From NCBI GenBank assembly GCA_029263395.1, contig JAJCXO010000177.1:36080-100079 (forward strand): a stretch of DNA of 64,000 nt, read 5' to 3'. A model generated the notes under the pieces. The model made no database searches and was not told the DNA's origin. It saw nothing but the letters and a program-made list of their open reading frames with translations. Below are positions 54,459-64,000 of this stretch, piece by piece. Each line of letters starts with the position of its first letter. Position 1 is the first letter of the stretch. Origin of the DNA: Acidobacteriota bacterium. Its GTDB lineage: Bacteria; Acidobacteriota; Thermoanaerobaculia; Multivoradales; J023. The translations under genes were made by a program, and so were the position numbers.

Positions 54459-55391
54459 TCATAGACTGGCGAGCAGCCATTGCATGTAGGGCATGTTCGA
54501 GCAGTACTCTGGAGCCCATCGTGGGTAGGGATAGCGGGCCGCATCAAAATCGCTGACGTCGCCATCACAGTGATCGTTGAGATAAACAAACAGCTCTTTC
54601 TGGGCTGCAAGGGCCTGTGGATTCTCGAGGAACGAGGTGGGGCTACGATTGCGCCACAAGAGAGGGTTGATGGTCTCCGCCATCCGCTGGGCTCTTTCCC
54701 CGCTGGTCTCCACCAAACCGTACTCCGTCCCGAGGAACCCGCTGAGCCTGGCACACTGCTCGTCAGGAGAAGAGACCAAGGCTTCGAAGCGGACAAACAG
54801 CTTGCTGGCGTGGTCTTTCAACCCCTCGCAGATCATGATCAGCAACTGCTGCCACCTCAGCAGCGAGAACTCGATCAGCCGGATTTTTCCTCGAAGGGCA
54901 GTCGGTATGATTAATTTTTCATAAGAAATAGCGGATTCGTAGGGGTTTCTCAGAGTGATCAAATACACCGCGTTGGGAAACAACTCGCGCAGAAACGGCA
55001 ACGCGAAGATCAGAAGTGCATCTTTCCAGAACCAGGGCTGGTCCGCTGCCCCCATCTCGGCAACCAGCTCCCGGGCACGACGGCGCAACCCCGGATCCGA
55101 GGCCCGCTGCCTGATCAACTCTCTGAACCGGGGATCCCATTTCGAAACGCCGACACTTTCGATCACGTCGCCAATAAATTCCTGCATCGGCCCGTATTCC
55201 CAATAGCCCTGGGGGTTCCCTTCGTCGGCTCGGCACAGCCCTTCTTCTTTGCCCGCACTCGCCCCCCAGCGGTGGACAACCTCTGAGAGCATCGAGGTGC
55301 CGCTGCGGTCGACTCCGAGCACAAAGATCGGCTTGCTGCGAGTGTTCAGCCCTACAGCCCGATCTTTGACCTTTGGTTGCAGTTGCGCCAT
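54459..55391 (-). CDS. sulfotransferase family protein (first of a tandem pair)
   Basis: A 310-aa sulfotransferase-fold protein. The P-loop-like PAPS site is PIFVLGVDRSGTSMLSEVVH. YLITLRNPYESAISYEKLII is the probable 3'-phosphate site. The region EEGLCRADEGNPQGYWEYGP is shared with its paralogue. Start at ATG 55391 with GGAGGT upstream. No membrane segment; cytosolic. It would transfer sulfate from PAPS to a hydroxyl, amine or phenol, probably on the product of the adjoining NRPS cluster. General Sulfotransfer_3-type enzymes acting on glycans are the main alternative. Confidence 0.82.
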   Translation of the reverse strand: MAQLQPKVKDRAVGLNTRSKPIFVLGVDRSGTSMLSEVVHRWGASAGKEEGLCRADEGNPQGYWEYGPMQEFIGDVIESVGVSKWDPRFRELIRQRASDPGLRRRARELVAEMGAADQPWFWKDALLIFALPFLRELFPNAVYLITLRNPYESAISYEKLIIPTALRGKIRLIEFSLLRWQQLLIMICEGLKDHASKLFVRFEALVSSPDEQCARLSGFLGTEYGLVETSGERAQRMAETINPLLWRNRSPTSFLENPQALAAQKELFVYLNDHCDGDVSDFDAARYPYPRWAPEYCSNMPYMQWLLASL

Positions 55392-55413
55392 TACTTGGGA
55401 CCTCCAATCGTCG

Positions 55414-55602
55414 TCAAGAGTCAACCTCGAGCGTGACCGCTCGCCTTCTCGCACTCAACTTCCTAACTACACGGTTGGCCCGGGCATTGAACTCGCCGAA
55501 GCTGTGGTGGCTCTCGCCGTCATCCAGGGCAACACGTTCCGGTGTGCGGCGGACCTTTTGCTCGACGAACTGCGGAACCTCGACTGCTTCAGTGGTCGTC
55601 AT
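55414..55602 (-). pseudogene. N-terminal remnant of an NRPS adenylation domain
   Basis: A short frame from ATG 55602 to a stop at 55414 encodes 62 residues. After MTTTEAVEVPQF comes VEQKVRRTPERVALDDGESH and FGEFNARANRVVRKL, the A1-A2 start of an adenylation domain (compare the intact domain at 63.5 kb, SYRELDRRSNQLGRWL). The frame ends where the domain should continue for 450 more residues. It lies between the ankyrin and sulfotransferase genes. Either an NRPS gene was deleted here, or a short peptide is still made. Confidence 0.65.
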
Positions 55603-55604
55603 AC

Positions 55605-56165
55605 CTAGGCCCCCGTTGGCGGTGAACCACGGTGGCTGTCGGCTTCCGAGAAGCCGAGCTCGGACTCGCAGAACGCCTGCCACTCTGGCGTCACGTCGCG
55701 CCACAAGACCGCCTCGTCGTGCCACATCGATCGCGTGACCGTGAAATCCTGGTGCAGGTAGACGATGTCCTCGTCGCTCACGGCCGGCGGATCGGCATCC
55801 GACGAGGACCACGCGGGGAAGCGGGCCACTTGCGCCAGCGTGAAGGCTCGACAATAGAGCTTCGACGTACCACCGATTGCCGATGATGCCAGCCGACGGG
55901 CCTCGGCTTCGGCCAGGACCTCGGCCACCGCCCGGTGGTTGGCCGCCCTAGCGATCATCTGCGGCGTGCGTTGATCACGGCCGGTCAGCGTGGCATCGGC
56001 ACCCATCTCGAGCAGCAACTTGACCGCCTCCATGCAGCCTGCCCCAGCTGCCCAGTTGAGCGCCGACCAACCAACCTCGTCGGGCTCGTCAACCCGCGCG
56101 CCCAGGTTCCTGAGAACCTGCAGATCGCCGCTCTTGGCGGCTTCGATGACCCTCACATCGATCAC
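55605..56165 (-). CDS. ankyrin-repeat protein with unfamiliar C-terminal domain
   Basis: A 186-aa protein starting at a GTG that overlaps the aminotransferase stop by 4 bp (GTGA). The long open frame upstream of that GTG is antisense-like and discarded. Residues 1-95 carry about three ankyrin repeats: VIEAAKSGDLQVLRNLGARV, GWSALNWAAGAGCMEAVKLL and RTPQMIARAANHRAVAEVLA. Residues 100-186 (FTLAQVARFPAW, then VYLHQDFTVTRSMWHDEAVL and VTPEWQAFCESELGF) form a compact acidic, Trp-rich segment I cannot assign. Tight coupling to the PLP enzyme and radical SAM genes implies a role in the same pathway, perhaps scaffolding or substrate binding. Confidence 0.8.
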   Translation of the reverse strand: MIDVRVIEAAKSGDLQVLRNLGARVDEPDEVGWSALNWAAGAGCMEAVKLLLEMGADATLTGRDQRTPQMIARAANHRAVAEVLAEAEARRLASSAIGGTSKLYCRAFTLAQVARFPAWSSSDADPPAVSDEDIVYLHQDFTVTRSMWHDEAVLWRDVTPEWQAFCESELGFSEADSHRGSPPTGA

Positions 56166-57346
56166 ACGCGTTCGCCTCCTACCGGTTGCAAGTCCGGTCT
56201 GCCGGATAATGCCCGATCCATACCAAGCTCCGAAGCGGAAGCCGCCTCCAGGGCTCCTGCCAAGCGACCTAGCCCCTCTTCGAGCTCTGCGGTGGCGCCG
56301 CCGAATCCCAATCGCACGTGCTGCGGGCACCCGAAGCAGCTGCCCGGAACCAACAAGACCCGCTCGCGCTCGGCCAGCTGGCGGCAGAAGGCGACAACGT
56401 CTGCCACCGCGGGCAGACGGGGAAAGGCGCAGACGCCACCGGTGGGACGGACCCACTCCACCGCCGCCGGCCGCTCTTTCACCCAGCGCTCGACGATCGC
56501 TAGATTGTGAGTCGCCTGCTGCTGTCGCTGGTTGAGCAGCAGGTCACCGTTTGCGATCGCCTTGTGGGCAACAAACTCGACGAGCGGTGACAAATGCAGC
56601 GTCAGGTAATCTCGCAGTCGGATGAATCGCTCAAGCACCTGCGGGGCGGCAAGGCACCAACCCAACCGCAGGCCGGGTAATCCATACGCTTTCGACAGCG
56701 TGCCCATGGTCACCGCGCGCTCATAGAACAGGCCAGGGTCCGGCAGCGGCGGCTGGTCGTAGGTGAGATCTGCGAAAGCGGCATCCCACACCAAATAAGC
56801 ACCAACCTGGGATGCCAGTCGGATCAGCTCCTGCTGCTCCTCGGGTGTCAACGACGCCCCGGTGGGATTGTGAGGGAAATTCACCACGATCATCTTGGTC
56901 TGCGGACCGATCAGTGCTGACGCCTCCGCCAGATCGAGGCGGTATCCCTGTTCGAACTGCAAAGGCAAACGCAAGAGCCGGCAGCCGATGGTCTCGGCTA
57001 CAGAATAGAGCTGCTGATACAGGGGATCGAGCACCACCACTTCGTCACCCCGCTGCAGAAGCGCGTTCATCACCAGGAAGTTGGCCTCAGTAGCGCCGTG
57101 AGTGACTATCACGCGATCGTCACGGCCCCCCGCCCAACGCGCACCGATCGCCTGCCGCAGCGCTGGATCACCCAACGTCTGGCTGTCGTGGAAGACGATC
57201 GCATCGAGCTCTTCGTGCGATAAGCCCAACAGACTCCGCAGCTGACGCAGGGAGTAGTCTTCGACCCCGCTGCTGCCGATGTCGATCTCGGCCTCGAAGT
57301 AGTAGTCGCGCATCCAGTCTTCGAGCGCTGCCGGCGGGAAGTTCAT
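56162..57346 (-). CDS. PLP-dependent aminotransferase-fold enzyme, capreomycidine-synthase-like
   Basis: A 394-aa fold-type I PLP enzyme. The cofactor Lys219 is in MGTLSKAYGLPGLRLGWC. Asn/Asp contacts are in VVNFPHNPTGASL and YLVWDAAFADLTYD, and THGATEANF supplies the phosphate contact. The start region (LEDWMRDYYFEAEIDIGSSG) and the RDYLTLHLSPLVEFVA segment resemble capreomycidine synthase (VioD/OrfR), which cyclises hydroxyarginine. That match is from memory and needs a search. A generic aspartate-aminotransferase-like role is the fallback. It starts 8 bp after the radical SAM stop. No arginine hydroxylase is visible in the window. Confidence 0.78.
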   Translation of the reverse strand: MNFPPAALEDWMRDYYFEAEIDIGSSGVEDYSLRQLRSLLGLSHEELDAIVFHDSQTLGDPALRQAIGARWAGGRDDRVIVTHGATEANFLVMNALLQRGDEVVVLDPLYQQLYSVAETIGCRLLRLPLQFEQGYRLDLAEASALIGPQTKMIVVNFPHNPTGASLTPEEQQELIRLASQVGAYLVWDAAFADLTYDQPPLPDPGLFYERAVTMGTLSKAYGLPGLRLGWCLAAPQVLERFIRLRDYLTLHLSPLVEFVAHKAIANGDLLLNQRQQQATHNLAIVERWVKERPAAVEWVRPTGGVCAFPRLPAVADVVAFCRQLAERERVLLVPGSCFGCPQHVRLGFGGATAELEEGLGRLAGALEAASASELGMDRALSGRPDLQPVGGERV

Positions 57347-57354
57347 GGAGCCGC

Positions 57355-59304
57355 TCACCCTTTCAAGCTGACGCCTTCGGTCAGCCCTTTCTTGTCGATG
57401 CTTCCGAACAGCGAACCTTCTCGTACGACGATGTCGCCTTCCCACCCCTCGATGCCCATCACCAGGCAGATGAACCGCTCGTTCTCTTCGAAAACTAGTC
57501 CGAGCTCGATGAGGTTCTCGAGAGCTGCTGAGATCGCCTGGTCACCAGCCTCGCGGTTCTTGCCCAGATGGCTCGCCCCCAAACCTTTGGTGCGCAGCGC
57601 GCAGAGCAACTCAACCTCGAGTTCACTCAGCGGGTGGCGGACCACCTCACCGGAGCGGGTGTCGTAGACCATTGGAGCATCTCCGCCCAGGTCCAGCCTG
57701 AGCTCTGCTGCCGGCCGCTCATCCGTTCCATTGCGGCGTTGCTTCCAGCGCTCCACTGCCGCCATCAGACGATCCTGCCATTCAACGAGCTTTGCCAGAT
57801 AGTCCGCGTCGTAGTTTCGATCTTCGAAGTAATAGGCCATCCGGCTCAAGGATTCATCCCCAAAGGGATATATCGCGCTGTAGAACGCGTAGGGAACCAA
57901 GTCGAGCCCATACTCCGAAGCCTTCGTAAAGTAAGGGCTGTAGCGATCAAAACGTACTGGGAAGGCGCCGGATGGCGGCGGCAGGTGAGTCAGCAGCGGG
58001 ATCGCTCGTAGATAAGACTCGTAAACCGCCTCTTCCTCGCCTGGAAAACCGATCAACAGATTCCAGATCGGACGGATGCCGAACTGCAGGCAGTTCTTCA
58101 AGAAAGCGATGTTCTGGAACGACGTTGTCCCCTTCCCCATCAGCTTGAGCGTCGATGTCGACAGAGCTTCGATACCGGGCTGTATCTGGTCAACCCCAGC
58201 CTGGCTCAGAACCTCCATCTCCCACTCTTTGAGATCCGCTTTGACCTCGTAGAAGATCGAGACCCCGGGGGGCGGGACAATCTTTGCGAACACCTCTTTG
58301 ATGTACTGACGCGGCATGATGTTGTCCACCGACTCGAAACGCGAGCAGCGGCCGGCATACCTCGTGAACAAGTCCTCAAACATTTCCAGGGCTGCTTCGG
58401 AAGGCATCGCCCGGTATTTCATCGAGCCGCCGTTCAAGCCGCAGAACGTGCAATGGCTCCGCTCCCCCCACCAGCAGCCGCGCGACGTCTCGAAAGTCAG
58501 TGATGGCCGCACACTTCCATCCGGGAAGCTGCGCTCGAGGTCGGTGAGGAACGACTCGTAGTCCAGCGGCACAGGGATGTCGATCGGTAGCTCTTGACCG
58601 ATGACGATGTGCCCAGCATGGCGTAGGGAGCCAACGTTCTGGCGCGAGAGCACGCCGCCGATGGTGTGACAACGGTCGCGGTCGCCGTCGAGATCGGCCT
58701 GCACAACCTCAGGGAAATTGACCAGTCCGGGACCTGAGAACGCCAGATCGATGGCATCGACGTGGCGTGCGATCTCTTCGCCCATCGGCGCCTCGCAGTT
58801 GGCTCCTCCAATGACCGTCAGAGCTTTTGGATTACGCTCTTTGACCTCTCGCGCCATGGCGAAGCAGGCGGCGTTCTGGGCGAACATGGAGGTCAAACCG
58901 ACCAAGTCTTCCCGATCGAGCTGGTGCTTGGCGATGATTCTCCCAAAGAAGCGCTTGAGCCCGGCCCGCTTGGCCAGCATTTTTCCCTTGATGGCCGCTC
59001 CCTGAGCATCCAGGCTCGGGAAGTAACGCTGGAAGTAGGTACTGGTATTGTCCGGCTCGTCCGGAAAGGCGAGCTGTCGGAAGATCCAGTCTCCGAGGCC
59101 GGAGTTGCTGGCTTGCAGCGCGCCGGTGACATAGCTATGGAGATCCTCGCCAAAGTAATGTGCAAACTCCAGGTTCAAATACAAAATTCGAACCCGAACG
59201 TCGTCACCGAATCGCTGCTCGACCACCGATTTGAGCTGAGTCAAGGCGATCGAAGGTAAGTCTAGGCTGGCAAAGGGCATGTTGATCAGGGTGATTCTGT
59301 ACAT
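57355..59304 (-). CDS. B12-binding/radical SAM protein, RiPP-maturation type 1
   Basis: A 649-aa enzyme. An N-terminal cobalamin-binding-like Rossmann domain (ITLINMPFASLDLPSIALTQ; VGLTSMFAQNAACFAMAREV; LTVIGGANCEAPMGEEIARH) precedes a radical SAM barrel. The cluster motif is FETSRGCWWGERSHCTFCGL, that is Cys277-x7-Cys285-x2-Cys288, characteristic of the RiPP maturation radical SAM 1 (TIGR03975-like) family. A C-terminal winged-helix-like part (LSELEVELLCALRTKGLGAS) follows. Such proteins C-methylate or otherwise modify peptides. No RiPP precursor is visible, and its partners are an NRPS module and a PLP enzyme, so its substrate may be a nonribosomal peptide or its amino-acid precursor. Confidence 0.87.
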   Translation of the reverse strand: MYRITLINMPFASLDLPSIALTQLKSVVEQRFGDDVRVRILYLNLEFAHYFGEDLHSYVTGALQASNSGLGDWIFRQLAFPDEPDNTSTYFQRYFPSLDAQGAAIKGKMLAKRAGLKRFFGRIIAKHQLDREDLVGLTSMFAQNAACFAMAREVKERNPKALTVIGGANCEAPMGEEIARHVDAIDLAFSGPGLVNFPEVVQADLDGDRDRCHTIGGVLSRQNVGSLRHAGHIVIGQELPIDIPVPLDYESFLTDLERSFPDGSVRPSLTFETSRGCWWGERSHCTFCGLNGGSMKYRAMPSEAALEMFEDLFTRYAGRCSRFESVDNIMPRQYIKEVFAKIVPPPGVSIFYEVKADLKEWEMEVLSQAGVDQIQPGIEALSTSTLKLMGKGTTSFQNIAFLKNCLQFGIRPIWNLLIGFPGEEEAVYESYLRAIPLLTHLPPPSGAFPVRFDRYSPYFTKASEYGLDLVPYAFYSAIYPFGDESLSRMAYYFEDRNYDADYLAKLVEWQDRLMAAVERWKQRRNGTDERPAAELRLDLGGDAPMVYDTRSGEVVRHPLSELEVELLCALRTKGLGASHLGKNREAGDQAISAALENLIELGLVFEENERFICLVMGIEGWEGDIVVREGSLFGSIDKKGLTEGVSLKG

Positions 59305-59346
59305 CTTGCTGCTCTACCTTTCCATTCGCGAAGTCGTCAATCCGCT

Positions 59347-61043
59347 CTAGGCTCCAGCGGTGACCTTCGACGCCGAAGCTACGGGCGCCGCCAGTCGGTT
59401 TCGGGATTTGTTTTCAGTCGTTCGGTCAGAGACGATGGTTCCGTTTTCCAATTGCACCAGGCGATCCGCAATGTCGAAATAGCGGTCGTCATGACAGATC
59501 ACCACGATGGTTTTACCGCGCTGCTGCAGGCCGGTGAGGATCTGGCGATAGAAGACATCTTTGTAGACCGGATCCTGGTCGGCCGCCCATTCGTCAAACA
59601 GAAAGAGCGATCGGTCTTCCAAGTAGGCTGTCAACAGTGCGAGCCGCTTGCGCTGGCCCTGGGACAGGTCGATGGTCGACAGCTGCCCGTCCTCTACCGT
59701 CACTTTGTGATCGATCTCGAGCAATTGCAGATATTCCAGAGCTCGGGCGTCGAGCTCTGGATGCTCCAGACCTAACAGGTCTTTGAAGAGATAAAAATCC
59801 GAGAAGACCGTCGAGAACATCTCCCGATAGGCGCCGCGGGTCTCTGTTGTAACCTCCTCGCCGTCGACCAGGATGCGGCCGCTGTGGGGGATGTAGAGAC
59901 CGGCGAACAGCTTCATAAAAGTTGTCTTGCCACTGCCATTGCCGCCGATCACGAAAACCAGCTCACCCGAACGCAGCTCAAGGTCGATCGGCCCCAGGGA
60001 AAAACTCCTCTCATCGGTGGATCCGGATTCGGAATAGGAGTGCCTCACGTCCACGAGCTCGATGGTCTGCCAGGGCCCCACAGGCTCTGGAGCATCCTCG
60101 CCATCCTCCGGCTCCTTGGCATCTTCGGTCAGCGACAGGCCGAGGCTCTCGACCTTGGAGATCGCAACATTGGCCTGACTGATCTCTGGCACGATGTCGA
60201 GGATCGACTGTAGGGGTGCCATCAGGTAGATGAAGACCAAGGCGAAGCCGGTGGCGACGTCACGATCGATTTCGAGCACTCCGGGAACTCCCAGAATCAC
60301 CACTCCGACAGCGATGAACACCATCGCCTGGCCGAGGCTGGCGGCGGCGATGAAAATACTCTGAGCGGTGGTATTGAACCGCCGGAACTTCGCCGCTGTT
60401 GCGGTGAGCCGAGCTAGGAACGACTGCCGGCGACGGCTATGCAGCTTGAGTTCCTTGGTGCCTTCCGTCGCTGCCTTGAAATGCTCGAAAAGGACGTCGC
60501 CGACCTCGCGCGTGAGCTTCTGCTTGCTGGCTCCCCAACGCATCGGTAACTGGTAGCTCACGATACCTAGCAAAATCACACCGGCCATCACCGCCAAAAC
60601 TTGCCACGACAACCAACCGAGATAAACCAGGGAGCCGAGAACGACGGCACCATTCATACACAGCAGCGGTAAGTCCATCAAGGCGGTGGCCATCGAGCCA
60701 ATATCGCCGGTCAAAGCGGCCATCAGGCGGTGTGAGCCCACCTGCTCCAGGCGTTGCAGGGGCGCCGAAAGGATCTTCCGACAAAGTTCGACGCGCAAGC
60801 CAAAAACCGCCTTTTGACTCAGGCGCAACAGCATGTAAGACGCACCGAAGCGGCTCAGAGGGACCATCAAGCAGAGCGTGGCGAAGCCGACCACGAGCCA
60901 ACGCCCGCTCTCTAGGGCCTCGTTCGCCAGCATTTGATGGATCAACATCAGAATGCCGGAGTTGAAGATGCCGCTGGCGGTGGCAGCGAGCACCGCCAGG
61001 ACGAACGGCAGGCGGGAGAATCTGAACAGGATGGCTATGGTTT

Positions 61044-61047
<4 letters not shown>
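59347..61047 (-). CDS. cyclic-peptide-type ABC exporter (SyrD/PvdE-like)
   Basis: A 566-aa half-transporter with fused TM domain (six helices, e.g. FVLAVLAATASGIFNSGILM and WLSWQVLAVMAGVILLGIVS) and ATPase. The ATPase has Walker A VIGGNGSGKTTFMKLFAGLY, signature DLSQGQRKRLALLTAYLEDR and Walker B SLFLFDEWAADQDP. The FDEWAADQDP Walker B variant is typical of the SyrD/PvdE family that exports NRPS peptides. The GTG start at 61047 overlaps the NRPS stop by 4 bp. It is therefore the likely inner-membrane exporter of the cluster's product. Confidence 0.93.

Positions 61048-64000
<2,953 letters not shown>

Noticed and set aside
55606..55854. Extended minus-strand frame upstream of the adenylation remnant
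   Set aside because: The first 85 codons are out-of-frame reading of the ankyrin gene; only the part from ATG 55602 resembles an adenylation domain.

Overview
The window is about 60% GC chromosomal DNA from a Gram-negative bacterium. It carries an outer-membrane-type porin, lipoproteins, Tat signals and the tig-clpP-clpX-lon block. Three family-level hints point to Acidobacteriota, possibly a Thermoanaerobaculia-like lineage: an ADOP/MacB-type duplicated permease, a Reg_prop/Y_Y_Y propeller histidine kinase, and FG-GAP/UnbV-type repeat proteins. This placement is inference and has not been tested by any search.

Layout. 1-3.9 kb (minus): a truncated FG-GAP repeat protein, then a methyltransferase, an SDR and an FAD oxidase resembling DprE2/DprE1. 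4-12.6 kb (minus): housekeeping genes rho, engB, lon, clpX, clpP and tig. 12.7-13.3 kb: tRNA-Leu(TAG), tRNA-Lys(CTT) and thiS. 13.3-22.8 kb: a conserved-looking unknown protein, a TIGR01777 epimerase, ansA, and an overlapping chain Elp3-like / ketosynthase / DUF2868 / DUF3482 GTPase. 23-26.3 kb: a porin, a repeat-rich spacer, a nucleotidyltransferase with a small partner, and a secreted unknown.

26.6-33.2 kb (plus) is a respiratory cluster: Rieske protein, cytochrome b, an octaheme HAO-like cytochrome, a NapA-like molybdoenzyme and a tetraheme NapB-like lipoprotein. The simplest reading is a quinol-oxidising Rieske/b complex feeding periplasmic nitrate reduction, with the octaheme protein acting on nitrite, hydroxylamine or a related N-oxide. 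No napC/nrfH-type gene is present.

33.4-53.5 kb is a mosaic: a large propeller histidine kinase, an Smr protein, a nucleotide-translocase-like/HEAT/cNMP protein, an orphan ABC solute-binding lipoprotein, a FAS1 protein, a CIA30 protein, a SpoIIE phosphatase, a VOC protein, a Uma2 protein, two gene fragments meeting at a junction, a secreted unknown, an S74 fibre-like protein and an ADOP permease.

53.5-64 kb (minus) is the 3' part of a biosynthetic cluster that runs off the window. Reading in the direction of transcription it contains a terminal NRPS module (C-A-T-TE, predicted Asn), a cyclic-peptide-type ABC exporter, a B12/radical SAM protein of the RiPP-maturation type, a capreomycidine-synthase-like PLP enzyme, an ankyrin protein with an unfamiliar C-terminal part, an adenylation-domain remnant and two tandem sulfotransferases. 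This combination and the Rieske/b-HAO-Nap cluster are the most interesting systems here.

A second theme is structural. At least nine loci carry short direct tandem repeats with units of 16-19 bp, each locus with its own unit sequence. They sit in leaders or intergenic gaps, or run across 3' ends of genes. Two other non-coding regions show motifs spaced at about 42 bp.
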